Below are positions 31,634 through 43,997 of a DNA stretch of 64,000 nucleotides, piece by piece; the stretch's first letter is position 1; every line of letters begins with the position of its first letter. The DNA is from Desmodus rotundus. Its lineage: Eukaryota; Chordata; Mammalia; Chiroptera; Phyllostomidae. The stretch spans positions 24,983,735 to 25,047,734 of the forward strand of contig NC_071396.1 of NCBI RefSeq assembly GCF_022682495.2, given 5' to 3'. The translations under genes were made by a program, and so were the position numbers. The notes under the pieces were generated by a model. That model did not search any database. It was not told where the DNA came from and saw only the letters and a program-made list of their open reading frames with translations.

Positions 31634-34600
31634 TCTTGTAGGTTCTCAATGAATATTTCTTGAAGAGCAGTTGTAGAATTACTGGATTTCTCACCGAGGC
31701 AAGAGAATAAAGTCCCCTTTGGAAATGTTGGTGGTTTGGTGGCAGAATTTTGATCCTCTCTCTCTCTCAAATCAGTCAATGAAAAAAAAAAAATTAAAGA
31801 CATGAGGGAAGGGGATTCGGCCATAGCCCCTGGTCGGCCCGGGTCCTTTCTGATTTAGATCTGCCATCTGGGTCACTGAGAAACTTCTAAGCTTTCCCAG
31901 GTCAGGTTTTCTTTCTAAGCGGAGCACATCGAGATGAAGGCGAGAACACGAGGAAGTTCTCCTTCGGCGCCGGGAGAGGAGAACAGAAATGATTTATCAC
32001 CGGGTGCCTCCTAGGAGGGTGTTGGGAATTCTGGAAGGCTTCGTGCGGGAAGTTCAGGGGTATAGAGCCATCAGGCCTCTTTCCAGGAGGGCTCTCCGTG
32101 CCAAGGGAGAAGAAAAAAACCCACCTCCCGGGGGGGCTTGGTGCTTCGCCCGCTGAATCTAAAGCAGCTGCCATCTGGGTTATGAGGATCGATAAGTCAA
32201 CGTGAGATAAACTCAGGATGACAAAAGATATTCCCTGCAGGGGACTTGTCTACACCAGGCATGGGAAATTGACATTGCGCAAATGTTCTACAGTATCCTA
32301 TTCCTTTATACAAGGAAATTGCAGCGATATTTCATAAGTGATGCAAAATGGGTTGTGGAAATAAATGCTCAAAACAATTTAGAATGATCTGCTGTTTCCT
32401 CATGTTCATGATTTTTTTTTTTTTTTGGAAAGAAATAAACAAAACCTCTATCTTACTTTTCTGACTTGGGCTTCTGGGGGGAGGGAGCTGTGATGGGACC
32501 CGAGAGAGGACATGAAAATGCAGCTTCTGGTGACAAGCGGCAACTTCAACCCATTCCTGTGGCCTGAGCACCTTTTCCGGGTGAAGCCACCATCCCCAGC
32601 ACGGCTGCTGGAGAGCCCCTGAAGATGTCACAGGTTTTCCCGTTCCCAGATGCCAGCCACAGAGTCCCTCCTGTTTTCTCCCTCCACTGCCGGAGCCTGG
32701 GATCCCAACCCACAGCCAGCTTTCACCTCTGTCGCTGCACAAGTGTAAAACGACAACCTAGACCCCATCGGTGGACCCTGCCACCCAGGGCTTGTTCAGG
32801 GCTAGCCCCGGAAGCTGTGTGCCTGCATGCCGCCGGCCTGACTCCTGTCACCAGCCTCCAGTGCCACACACATGCCCGACAGCTGATTTTGGGGTTCCAT
32901 GAGACCTGGGATCACCTACAGTGAGCCCCTCCAACTGTGCCCCTGCACCTGGGTGGCTCAAGCCCTGCCACCAGCCCTGCGTCCCCCCGTGCGTGCACCT
33001 GGGTGAAGCCCTGCAGCCACAGGAGTGCCCACTGACACGGGGGGCCAGGACAGACGCCTTCAGTGGGCCCTGGCCCTCAGCCCTTCCAGTGTGTCTGTGT
33101 GAGCCTCGCCGTGATGCAGGCACATGCGCCTGGGCCCGCAGCTGAGTTCACGCCAGCCGCCGTCTCTGGCCACCACCCCTGCCTGGCTTGGTCCACTGCA
33201 GCTGCGTTTGGAGGCACCCTTGAGGGTCCTGACGGCCTCTTCAGGTCCCTGCAGCACCCGCCCCAAATCACGCAGCTGTCTATGGTATGGGCCCCAGGGG
33301 CCTGAGCGGCCACACGCCCCAACACTTGGCTGCCTGCCACGTTAGACCTGGGGCTGCAACATGCTTCAGCCCATGGCAGAATGCGAAGCCCAGTGCCAGG
33401 GAAACACACTGTTATTTTCAGGTCAGAGGACCTGGATGACAGTTGGCTGGATACAAGTAACTGGATGACGTCCTGTTCACGCAGGGGCCCCTCCATCCCG
33501 CCAGTCTGGGACCTCAGGCTCCTCCCCTCCCTGCTCCTCCCCCCAGCCCACATGGGAGCGCTCAGCACCCAGTTCTCCCCCATCTGCTCTCAGCTGCAGC
33601 ATCCTTTACACAGGTGGCCACCCTGCCAGCTTCCAGGCCAGCCTCACCTGGTTGCAGCAGGTGCATCTGTCCCATTGGGGGAGGGAACCCCACTCCCTTC
33701 TGGTTGCCCAGAGCAGCAGGTCTGACTATTGACCCTGAGTGTCATGTTTTGCTGTGGCCTGGACACAGCGGGCGCCCCACAGATATTTGCACGTCAAGGG
33801 AGTGAGCGGAAGAAAATGCCTTCCCACTCCGCTGAGAAGTGCCGGGAATGGCAGGAAGAAGTCGAACGTGGGAAAAGATTCCTTAAATCGCTGCTTTCTT
33901 CCATTCGAAATCAGGTAGAACTCCAACTAAACTGCTTCCCAGATAATACAGAAAACTTCTCTGTCTCCCCCAAATCCAATCTAAGATACAAATTATCCCC
34001 CCTTTGTTAAGCAGGGACACAATCAGACGCTAGAACTGACCCCTGAAGAACCTGCATCACGTCGGCAGATTCCGCCGGAGGGTTTGGATCTTCTCTGCAA
34101 CCTCCCCAGGCAGCGGAGGTTTTAGGATGCTCTGGCACGCGGGTGACATTAAAGGGTGCTCGGTGGCAGCTTTATCAAAGACAAGCAAGTAGGACATGGA
34201 AACCAATAAGTGTCACTGCTGACACATGATGAGACTGGCAGACCCCCGATTCCTCCTTCCTGCGCCCCAGAGGCTTCCCGTGTCCTTTTTCTGGCTGGTC
34301 TATGCCGAGGAGCCCAGCTCTCCGCCTCCCTGCACCGTTGGACTTGTCGTTGCTCTCTCGGGTACAGCATTGCGTCCTACGACTTTAAATTCTAAGGCTA
34401 TGCGGACAATGGCCACCTTTATCTCTGTCTCCCAGACTCCCTCTGCCCTCCAGGTTCGCCTGCCAAGCAAATAACTGAGAATCTTCACTTGTATGTTTAA
34501 CGAGAACGGCAGTCCTGTCTCTCCACATCCGAAATGCAGCTGATTTCCCCCAGGACCACTCCTCACCTCGGTGGACGGTCACCCCACATGCCCAGTGTTC

Positions 34601-34925
34601 AAGCTGAAACCCAAGGTCAAGTATTTTCTTCATCCCTTCTGTAACCCGCACGCTCTGAGGTCGGCAGTTGTCCTGAGTACACGCAGCCCAGTGCCTATTT
34701 GAAATGGGATCGCTTCTCTTTCTGCCGCACCGCCCTGCCCCAGCAGAAGCTCCGTGCCCTGGCGTGGGAACCGCTATGACCCCTGCGGCCCAAGGCCACG
34801 GGGCAGCCAGAGGGCAAGCAGGGCCCTGCTCTCTCCAATGCACACCTGAGACAGGTGCAGTGTCACAGGACCGCCTGTGGAATCTTTGCCAAGTGGCTTG
34901 AAGGATGACTAACGCGCAGTCAGTT
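31634..34925. other. Intron 5, mostly unique sequence
   Basis: About 3.3 kb. A pyrimidine-rich SINE-tail fragment is at 31757-31800. 32450-33720 is GC-rich with many overlapping open frames (168 codons on the minus strand at most), none with a known domain. No exon with convincing splice sites was found. Confidence 0.45.
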
Positions 34926-35250
34926 TACAGACTGTGATTCTGTGGATTTTGGACTCTGGGGCCAGATTTAGAGATTTTCTGGTGATCTCTATTCTGGCAG
35001 TGAGGGAGAGATCCTACATAAACAACAACATTTTGTCTGGTGTCGCAAAGCACCGCCTCTGGAGCGGAGAGGCACGTTATGTCTGTGAGCAGTGTCTGGC
35101 CCTCATCTATTTGAGTAAATAAAGTTTTATTGAAACACAGCAGCACACACATTTGCATATTGCCTGCGTGCTATAATGGCAAGTTGAGTGCTTGCAAGAG
35201 AGACCTATGGCTCCCAAAGCATACACTATCTGGCCTTCATGGAGGAGTTG
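34926..35250. repeat. Probable old hAT-type DNA transposon remnant
   Basis: 'aataaagttttattgaaacacagc' to 'gagagacctatggctcccaaagc' and 'actatctggcc' match a common mammalian hAT-like repeat from memory. Terminal repeats and target duplications were not resolved, so family and ends are uncertain. Confidence 0.5.
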
Positions 35251-36323
35251 CTCCCACTCTGCTGCAGAGAAGAAGGAGCGGTGAAGGGGAGACGAGGCTC
35301 TGGGGGCAGGGGCACGGCAGGACAGCGACCTAGAGGGTCTGGCACAGATAATGCCCTCGTTCTATTACAAAATCTTGTATTACGGAATCATAAGTGTGTC
35401 ATTCTGTAACGTAACAAAACCACACTCAAGCATGCCATAGGACATTTTACGTGAAATGTTCAAATTAGAGCTATCTATTATTACCCCCATGTGGTTACCC
35501 TGCCAACCACATCAAGCAGGTGTTCCTGCTGCCTGACCCTGGGTTAAGTAGGATGGTTGGGAGGGCCTGGAATACGTGACAATTTTCCAGCAGACACCGA
35601 CAGCCTGAGAGCCCAGACTCTACCCGAGCAAGAGAACGGTGTCCGAACAGAGCTGGAAACGCATGCAAGGCCAACCCAGAACAGAACTTGGCGTTTTGGA
35701 GGAATAGCAAAGATTTCATGGGTTGAGTGACCCGGGAGGGGTGGCAAGAGACAAGGGCGGGAAGAAAACTCACAGGAAAGCGCAAATGGGCACTCGGCCA
35801 ACCCTGGGTTGGGCTCCAGATGTTCCTCAAAGCGGGGTCCTGGGAGGCAAGTGCAGGAGGATGTCCACCACCTGGGAGACCTTCCAAACCAGGGTCCCGT
35901 TGGGGAGAGACTGGTCCCTCGGTCTCCTCGGGAGCCTGTACGACTGGTCTGGGCTGGTGCCTACCATCCTCAATGACAAGTGACACTGGATCAGATGACA
36001 TATGAGGGGACTGTAGTTATTTCTACACACATGCACTTTGGCTGGGTGAAGCTGTAGTAAGTTCTATCATTTGTTTTAATTTTAAGGGGTATTCAATGTG
36101 AATAAGATTATTTCTCCATTCCACATTTGCCAGCTTCTATATATAAACCAGTTGTAAGTATGTAATTATTTTTCTGAATTATTTCATGTAAAATATAGAT
36201 TTTCAAAAACCCATCACAGTTCACTACATATGAGGAAGGTAAAAAAGGGTGATAAAGTGGGACCCAGGTCATAGGTACTACCTACATATACTGTGTTGTC
36301 ATTCCACCTGTATGTCTGTCTGT
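35251..36323. other. Intron 5, no recognised element
   Basis: Unique-looking, including a GC-rich portion at 35500-35990. No exon or RNA gene seen. Confidence 0.4.
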
Positions 36324-36720
36324 TCATCCATCTATCCATCCTCCATCCATCCATCCATCCATCCATCCATCCATCCACCCATCCATCCACCCACCCATCC
36401 ATCCATCCATTTATCCATCCATCCACCCATCCATCCATCCACCCATCCACCTACCCATCCATCCATCTATCCATTTATCCATCCATCCATCCATCCATCT
36501 ATCCATTTATTCATCCATCCATCCATCCATCCATCCATCCATCCATCCATTCATTTATCCATTTATCCATCCATCCATCCATCCATCATTTGTTATCTAT
36601 CCATCATCTATCTTATCTATTGATCCATTGGTAAATCCATTTATCTATCATCTATCTTACCTACTGATCAATAGACAGATCAATCCATTCATCCACTTAT
36701 CTGTCTTATACTGTAGCACA
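36324..36720. repeat. (ATCC)n tetranucleotide array with degenerate edge
   Basis: About 265 bp of near-pure CATC/ATCC units (36324-36590), interrupted by CACC, TATC and TTATCC variants, then degenerate (ATCT)n to about 36700. Long IHPS-type open frames in two frames are by-products. Confidence 0.97.
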
Positions 36721-37522
36721 AATCACCCTATATAATTTAAATATTTCAAGCTCTGTGCTTGAATTCAACTGTTATTCAAAGGAGAAGTTATTTCTTATCA
36801 TTTTATTTGACAATATGATTATCCATAAGTGCTCCTTGGGCACATTTTTTCATAGCTACAAACACAAATATAAAACTGCTCTAAATGAATCTGCTGTTAA
36901 CATCGTAATACACCACGCATTATTCCAGGCTGCTTACAATGCGCGTGAACTATAATGTCACACTATAGCAATCTTCGTGTTTACCACAAAGCTTTCGTCA
37001 GCCCCACATCCACGGCCTGCCGTCTGCTACGAGAATGTTTCCTGGGTCTGACGGAAGGCTTTGCACAGCCACATCCCCGTGGGAGACCAATGAACAAAAT
37101 GCCACGAACAGAAAGGTGTGTGCAAAGTCCTATAAGGAGTAAACAGTTGGAGGGAAGTAAATCTTTTCTGGAAAATGACTCATCTTAGCTTTTTACAGTT
37201 TGTACAAAGGACACACGGTCATCCTGTGATTTCCATTTTTCGGGACACTTTAGAATTTGGTCACTGATTCATGATCATTGTTCCCAGAAAGTTCTGAATC
37301 AGCATCTGTCTACCTAAGCAGGGAGGGGGGCGGGGCATTGGGGATTGCCACATATCGGAATTGGAGTGGCGGGTTCAATGGTGACAATGTTCTGCTGTCC
37401 AGCTGTCCCTGAACACAGGCCACCGCACAGCCTCAGCAAGAGGGGGGCTGCACAGCTGATGTTGGATTGGGGTGGCTAAATAACTAATGAGATTATTTGG
37501 AGAAGGGAATTAATTAGATTTT
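36721..37522. other. Intron 5, no recognised element
   Basis: AT-rich unique-looking sequence. Nothing assigned. Confidence 0.4.
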
Positions 37523-37535
37523 AAAATAGCCAGCA

Positions 37536-37696
37536 GGCAAAGCATAGCCGGTTCGATTCCCAGTCAGGGCACATGCCTGGGTTGCCAGCCAGGTCCCCAA
37601 TAGGGGCGAACGAGGGGCAACCACATATTGATGCTTCTCTCTCTCTCTCTCTCTCCCTTCCCCTCTCTCTAAAAATAAATAAATTAAATCTTTTAA
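37536..37696 (+). repeat. 5'-truncated Ves-type SINE with perfect TSD
   Basis: Lacks the first third (A box); begins near 'ccggttcgattcccagtcagg' and keeps core and tail. Perfect 13-bp duplications aaaatagccagca flank it (37523-37535, 37697-37709), so it was truncated during insertion rather than deleted later. Confidence 0.94.
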
Positions 37697-37789
37697 AAAA
37701 TAGCCAGCAAAGAGGAAACACTAAGGATCTCTGCAAAGACCCTCCTCCATAAAAGCCAGCAATACACTGACAAAACTAACAAAATATCT

Positions 37790-37892
37790 CAATCACCCAA
37801 CGTTGGACTGACTTGCACATTTGAAACCTGTGTAGTCTTGCGAACTTGTGTCACCCCGGTAAATTCAACGACAAAAAAAAAAATCAACCTTT
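37790..37892 (+). repeat. Short LINE-1 3' terminus
   Basis: 'gcacatttgaaacctgtgta...tgtcaccccggtaaattcaac' and an A-run match the last ~90 bp of the bat L1 3'-UTR. Severely 5'-truncated. Confidence 0.7.
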
Positions 37893-38179
37893 TCAGAACT
37901 CCGGCAATTGACTGAAGGCTTACAACGACCGAAGGAGAGCTGATTCAGACAAAACACTGATTCCAACAAAGCTGGCAGCTCAGCAAGAACAGAGAGCTCT
38001 GTAGCACTGGAACTCACTCGCTTCCACCTCCCACACCTGTGGTGGCTTTGAAACCCCCAAAGCTCCTCAAAAGCGGCGGCGCAGAAGCCACGGGAAGGGT
38101 CAGAACAAGTTGGGAGTTCCCTCGATGAGTCTCTTACCCACAGAATTTCACTGTTTAACCTGTCTGGTGATGACTTTAG

Positions 38180-38762
38180 ACTGGATAACAGTGTTCAAAG
38201 ATGCCCATATCTTAATCCCAGGACCTGGGAATGTGTGATTTTACGTGACAAACAGGCTTTACAGGAGTGATTAAAGTTACTGATGTGGGAAGAATGAACA
38301 AGGCACATCTTGCGGATGGACTGTGTGGGTACCCTCAAGAAGCTGGAGATTCTCTGGCTGATGTGGCTCAATGGATTGAGTGCTGGCCTCTGAACCGAAG
38401 GGTCGCCGGTTCGATTCCCAGTCAGGGCACCTGCCTGGGTTGCCAGCCAGGTCCCTGGTAGGGGGTGCGCGAGAGGCAACCACACACTGATGTTTCTCTC
38501 CCTCTCTTTCTCCCTCCTTTCCCCTCTAAAAATAAATACATAAAAGCGTAATAAAAAAGAAGCTGGAGAAGATGGGAAAGGCAAGGAATGGAGTCGCTCA
38601 GAGCCAGCAGCAGGAACACACGTCTGTCCACGCCTTGGTTCTTGCCCTGTGACACCGAGTTTAGACTTCTGGCCACCAGAACTGCAGGTAACAAATCTGT
38701 GTCGTTTGAAGCCACTGAGTTTGTAGTAATTTATTAGAGCAGCAAGAGGAAAATAAGATTTT
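38180..38762 (+). mobile_element. MaLR/ERVL-type LTR (MLT1-like)
   Basis: Order of phrases fits a MaLR-like LTR: 'atcttaatcccaggacctgg', 'aggagtgattaaagttac', 'gaagctggagaagatgggaa', 'ggccaccagaactgcaggtaa', 'gccactgagtttgtagtaat', 'agagcagcaagagg'. Interrupted by the SINE at 38350-38556. Ancient, non-coding; exact subfamily uncertain. Confidence 0.72.
38350..38556 (+). repeat. Ves-type SINE inside the LTR
   Basis: Short-tail copy with perfect 13-bp duplications aagaagctggaga at 38337-38349 and 38557-38569. Confidence 0.95.
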
Positions 38763-38824
38763 GGTACTCAGAAGTGTGGTTCTGGCTCCAGGCTGTTGGC
38801 AGAGATTAGAATCCCGATGAGAAC

Positions 38825-38827
38825 CAT

Positions 38828-38862
<35 letters not shown>
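38825..38862. repeat. (CAA)n microsatellite
   Basis: About twelve CAA/AAC units in a row; minus strand reads (GTT)n. Confidence 0.95.
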
Positions 38863-38894
38863 AGCCTAGATTGCCTTGAAAAGAGTGTTCGAAC

Positions 38895-39070
38895 AGCCCT
38901 GGCCGGGGGTGGCTCATCTGGTTAGAGCATCGTCCCATGCACCAAAAGGTTGCAGGTTCGATCCCCCAGCAGGGTATGTATGGGAGGCACGCGATTGAAG
39001 TCTTTCTCACATCGATGTTTCTCTCTCTCTCTCTCTCTCAAAGCAATAAGCATATCCTCAGTGGGGTCTA
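38895..39070 (+). repeat. VES long-tail SINE
   Basis: 'gccctggccgggggtggctca', B box 'ggttgcaggttcgatcccc', (TC)n and the tail 'gcaataagcatatcctcagt'. Confidence 0.92.
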
Positions 39071-39734
39071 AAAAAGAAGAGAAAGGAAAAAAAGGATTGT
39101 TAGTGCAAATGTGGATGTTGACGGCGGTGCTAGCGAGGACTCAGGAGGTGAGGCCATCACAGAGAAAACCTACGTCACTTAGAGATTACGTAAGACGTCA
39201 TACACACACACACACACTGCGGATAGGAATGCAGATATTAAAGGTGCTGGTGTTGAGGGCCGGGAAGGAAGTGAGGAGCATCTTATGGAAACTGAGGAAA
39301 GGGGGTTCCTGTTATATCGTGACGGGAAGTTGAGCAGCTTTGTGGGCTTACTGTTACGTGGGATGCAGACTTGGAAACAATAAGTTGCATATCTAGTTGA
39401 AGAGATTTTCAAACACACTGTTGAAAGTACAACCTGGTTTCTTCTTGCTGCCAATAGTAAAATGTGATGGGAAAGAAGTTGAGGAGGGAAACTGTTAAGC
39501 AGAAAGGAATCGGGATTCTCGGCCTATCCCGATTGCCAAAGACACTACATGTAGGATATTCACTGCCAGGGAAGTGTGTTCTGCAGAAAGAGCCAAGAAT
39601 GTGGCGATGCTGTCCCTTGTCCTTCCCCAGTCCTCTGTCCCAGAGTGTGCACTATTTGGCCACACAGAAGACACTGGGCCCATGTCCCAGGTCCACTTAT
39701 GCAGCTCAGCAAATGAAAGGACAGTAAGCAGTAA
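39071..39734. other. Intron 5, little recognised
   Basis: A short (AC)n lies at 39201-39217. 39440-39600 may be diverged L1 but is not called. Confidence 0.4.
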
Positions 39735-40271
39735 CTCGGATGCACGCAAGAAATAAAGAACACCCAAGAAAGAGCTACATTTCCAAATATAAAGGCAATA
39801 TAAATGTAATTTGTGACACTTCTGTCTAATTTAATAAACAATGACATAAATCAGTGATTATGTGCATGTGTTAATGGGTAATGATGTATAGATAAGTAAA
39901 TTGGATTTAATTAGAAGCCCAAGGGTGGGGTGAGGGGAAGGAGCTATAATGGAGCAAAAGCTTTATACACTAAAACCTTTGAAATTAAGTCCGTTTTAAT
40001 CTGATCTATATTATTTTAAGATGTCAATTAAACTAACAGAATACACATTATCCTCAAGTAGAAATGCGATATTTTCCAGGATGAGCCATAAAACAAACCT
40101 CAATCATTTAAAATTATGAAAACCATCCAAAGTGACGTTCTCCAACCACAACGGAATAAAGTGAGAAATGAAGAGATACAAATTTGGGAAATGCACAAAT
40201 ATTTGCCAATGACTCTTACGTAATTACAAAGTCACAGAAGAAATCACAAAGGAATTAAGAACATACTTTGA
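39735..40271 (+). repeat. Old LINE-1 ORF1-end to ORF2 endonuclease remnant
   Basis: 'aagaaataaagaacacccaag' resembles the ORF1/inter-ORF region. 'acagaatacacattatcctcaag', 'tctccaaccacaacggaataaa' and 'aagaaatcacaaaggaattaag' match the ORF2 endonuclease part. Non-coding from stops. Confidence 0.8.
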
Positions 40272-40464
40272 GCCCTGGCTGGTGTGGCTCAAGTGGATTG
40301 GGTGCCCGCCTGCGAACCAAAGGGTCACCAGTTAGATTCCCCGTCAGGGCACATGCCTAGGTTGCGGTCCAGGTTCCCGGTAGGGGGTGCGCGAGGGGCA
40401 ACCACACATGGATGTTTCTCTCCCTTCTCCTCTTAAAAATAAATAAATAAAATCTTAAAAAAAA
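40272..40464 (+). repeat. Ves-type SINE at end of L1 fragment
   Basis: Complete short-tail copy: 'gccctggctggtgtggctca' to 'aataaataaaatctt' with A-run. Confidence 0.93.
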
Positions 40465-42855
40465 TAAAATTAGGCCACATTAAATATGAAGGGACCGAAA
40501 CCACATCACTATGCAGCACAATTATAAAATGATACTGTTGAACAGCATAATCAGCCTTCTATAGAGGAACACATTTAGTATCGCACATTTGGATCCTTTC
40601 CCAGAAGAGAGATGATGCAACAGAAATTTATTTCCTTGGCTCCGCAGAAATTTATTTCCTTGGCTGGCGGAGCCCAAACATCAGATGGGGCTGTCACTCC
40701 AAGTTTCTCAGAGGATGGGATGCTTCTGAGGTCTGTGTGATAGGCGGGGCCCTGGTTGGGCCTGGGAAATCCATGGGAACCAGACGCGCCAGGGGCTCAG
40801 GCCACACAGCCAGCGGACCAGCAAGTGGGGCTCTACGGCAAGGCTTCCTGCGCTGTCTTTTGAAGACCCCAATGCAGGTCCCATGCAGTTGGGACCTCAG
40901 GATGCGAATGTAGAGGCTGCGACTGGATTTGCCGTCAGGGCTCCCCCAGCATGAAGCCCAACGAAATCCAGGCTACGGCAAGGCTGCTTCTTTCCAGAAT
41001 GGAACACTGCGCATGCCCACTTACACGGACAAAGCGAGCCAGTCACACTTAGCCCGTCTGCAGGGCCAGAGGAGATGGCTTGCTTTGTCGTTTCTCCAAA
41101 ACTTCATTTTCAGTGACCATCTACACCCTTTCTTCAGCCAGGACGTCCTGGGTGATGAGTCTCCATCGTGACCATAGCTCCGAGGCCCCTAGTTCTTTCC
41201 AGAAACGTTTTACTCTGGGAGAGACGTCTTTGGGTTTATCTGAGTATCTGAATCCAGTATTCAAACGGCTGCAAACCCAGCCTGTGGTAGAGGACGATGC
41301 TTTTATAATAATAGCCTCCACTACGGCTGTGGCCAGAGGGTTTGCTCATTACAGATCTATTGCCTTCTCTTAAGCTCATAGGAAGCGCGAAGCCACTTCC
41401 TTATTTGTTTAGCAAATCCAAGTTTCAAACATGGAGAAAAAGAAGAAAATTGAGGACTGCATGATATCTAATATACTAAAAATAGCCCATTCCAGGCTCA
41501 GATTTCCCAACCAATCATAAAACCATAATTACATTCTCCAAGGGGTCACAGTGAGCTAAGACCCTTTCAGAACTCTCCCTTCGTACCTACTGCAGAACAC
41601 AATTCGAGCTGCCCAGACAATAGGAATTAGATTTTAGGCTTTCTGAATTGGCAAAGTGTGGGGGTCGCCATGACCTTATTTATTCTGATAGCAAGTTCGG
41701 GGTCCCCACGACCATCCTTAGCTTCATAATGTGCTGGGGCTCCTGGAACTCAGCCAAGCCTCTCCCCACCCCACCCCACCCCCGGTTCCACGACCCAAAA
41801 GACACAGACCGAAGTCAGCCGAGGGCTGCCGTGTAGACGGCGGGGTCCAGGAATCGACAAGCATGCAGCACCCAGGGGTCCTCCCCTTGGCCAGCTGTGT
41901 GGGCAGCCATTACCTCTCTCAGTGGTGAGGTGGGTGGAGTATTGCCAACCCAGGGAGCCCCCCTCCCCGAGCCTGGATGTCCTGAGTTCTTATTGGGACT
42001 TTTTCATGGAGACACGGTAATGTGCCCATGTGACCGGCAGGGTGTCGGGCCCCTCCAGAGGTCAAACCGATACCGCAGGGCCCAAGGCCCTCAGTCATAA
42101 GTCACATTATTAGCACAAATGACATGGTGTGACTCAGATGAGCCCCATAAGTCACATGGTTAACATAGACTACCTGGGGTGGCCGAGGGCCCCCCAGTTC
42201 TTATCAAGCAGAACGTTCCAAGGGGTTAGAGATTACCTCCCGGGAGTTGGGGCCAAGGTCAGCGCTCTCATGGGGCACAGTCAGGCCTCACTGCAGGCAG
42301 ATGCATTGGCACCGTTGGCTTGGCACGCAGGCATTCACTGGGGGCACGTCCCATGCCCCCTTTATGGGGAGCACCTCGCATGCACTAACTCACTTAACAC
42401 CGAGCTCCACCCGCTGGCTACCATTAACCCTGCTGTGCAGCTGTGAAAAGTGGCTGCTCACATCTCAGCTAATACAACGTGGAGTTCATCAGCTCAGCGC
42501 TTTTTTCTGCACGCGGGAGCCCACTATTAACTGATGTCTGAACCGGTCCATTACGCCAGGGTGGGAGCGCAAGTATAAGGAGAGAGTTAACACGGCAGTT
42601 CCTGCTGCCTATGTCTGTGTGTCTCCAAGGAGGCCTGAAGCCAAGGCCGGTCCTTTGCCAAGCCCTGCGGTGCCATGCAGGTTCTGTATGGTAATGACTG
42701 ATGGTTTTCTGCATACCCGCAACCGTGAATGCTGATGTAGCAGCGTGTGAGGACTGCCTTGAATCATGATGCACCCCTGTTGCACTGTTGGGGTCCGGAG
42801 TTTCAGCTGCCAGGTGGCCCACAAGGCCCACGCTCCATAATGCCCTGAACCCCAT
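40465..42855. other. Intron 5, unassigned sequence
   Basis: About 2.4 kb, GC-rich in 40680-41100 and 41740-42450. It contains the 21-bp direct repeat at 40621 and two related 'ataagtcacat' motifs at 42097 and 42148. No known repeat family or exon recognised. Confidence 0.4.
40621..40665. repeat. Perfect 21-bp direct repeat
   Basis: cagaaatttatttccttggct occurs at 40621-40641 and again at 40645-40665, separated by ccg (24-bp period). Identity suggests a recent slippage duplication. Confidence 0.97.
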
Positions 42856-42995
42856 GCCCTGGACGGGTGGCTCAGCTGAATGGAGTGCCCTCCTGTATAT
42901 CAAGAGGTTGCGGGTTCGATTCCTGGTCAGGGCGTGTGCGGGAGGCCACCAACCTATGTTTCTCTCTCTGTCCCTGTTCCTCTCTCTTTGGCAAC
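42856..42995 (+). repeat. Diverged VES-type SINE without A-tail
   Basis: Head 'gccctggacgggtggctca', B box 'ggttgcgggttcgattcctgg', a CT-rich 3' part, but the usual 'aataaacatatcc' tail is missing. Confidence 0.85.
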
Positions 42996-43787
42996 CTTCT
43001 GTCCCAAAAAGCTGTTTGCAAGGATAACAAGGAAGCAAATACCATGACTCCCAGTCTTGTCGCTACTGCAGTTAACATTGAAAGCATTGCTTAAAATTGG
43101 GTCACTATGTTATGTGTTCTGCACCATAGAAATGCCTTCTTGCTATGGATATCATTGTTCCCGTTCCCTAAATACATCCACCAGGACACTATTTGGGCTT
43201 CTACCTGAATCAGACCTTCCTGAATAGCTATCCTTTGATCTCAAATAAATGCTGTTGCCCCTCACTTTGAAAAACCTTTCCTTTTCAGGTTAACGACGGT
43301 ATGGGATCACACGTTACACCAGCTCTCTCTTCCAGAACGTTTCGAACGAGGGCCACAGAATGGGATGGGGGCTGACGGGTGGTCAGAAATAGTAACCGCT
43401 CCTTGTTTCCTCTTTGGGGGTTCCTCCCAGGCCCTCCAAGCTGATTCAATGGGTGCATCTTCTTTGGCACGAAGCCCTGGAATGGAGACAGTCTGCTTGG
43501 TGTCGATGGTCATCTGCCCCCCACTTGTCCTGGGGGAGCCAGTCCCGTGGGAAGGCAGTCATCCTACGCAAGTGTGCCCTTCGTGATGGGCTCAGGAGGT
43601 GGCCGAGCTGCAGGCTTTTCTTTGCTGTTCCATGATAAGCACTTTTTCTAACAACTCAAGTGGATCAAAAAGAGGCCCCTTAACTTGTATGAAAGAGCAA
43701 AGAGCATAAGGGGATCGAACATCAACAATTATACCCTCAGCAACTCACTCATTGCATGTAATTGTTTCTCTGTTTATGTATTTAGTT
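42996..43787. other. Intron 5, unassigned; LTR-like tail possible
   Basis: 43130-43270 ends with 'caaataaatgctgttgcccctc', which resembles the polyadenylation part of some ERV LTRs, but no LTR family was recognised. Confidence 0.3.
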
Positions 43788-43799
43788 GACACTACTTTT

Positions 43800-43985
43800 T
43801 AAAAACAATCTTCACCCGAGAATATGTTTATTAATTTGAGAGAGAGAGGGAGACATCGATGTGAAAGAGAAACACCGATTGCTTGGCTCCCATGCAGATT
43901 GTACTGTGACTGGGGATCGAACCTACAACCTTTTGGTGTACAGGACAATGCTCCAACCCACTTGGCCACCCGCCGAGGGCAATTG
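43800..43985 (-). repeat. VES-type SINE with TSD
   Basis: Reverse copy with tail 'cccgagaatatgtttattaat'. 12-bp duplications gacactactttt at 43788-43799 and 43986-43997. Confidence 0.94.
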
Positions 43986-43997
43986 GACACTACTTTT

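Noticed and set aside
36324..36590. CRISPR-like repeat array
   Set aside because: A pure tetranucleotide microsatellite with no repeat-spacer structure, in a mammalian genome.
36249..36634. Open frames rich in IHPS and WMDG repeats
   Set aside because: Direct by-products of the (ATCC)n microsatellite.
41650..41730. Possible inverted repeat around 'gggggtcgccatgacc' and 'ggggtccccacgacc'
   Set aside because: The two motifs are similar in direct, not inverted, orientation and share too few bases to be meaningful.
42469..43038. 189-codon minus-strand frame
   Set aside because: It reads through a VES SINE in antisense and then unrelated sequence. No known domain.
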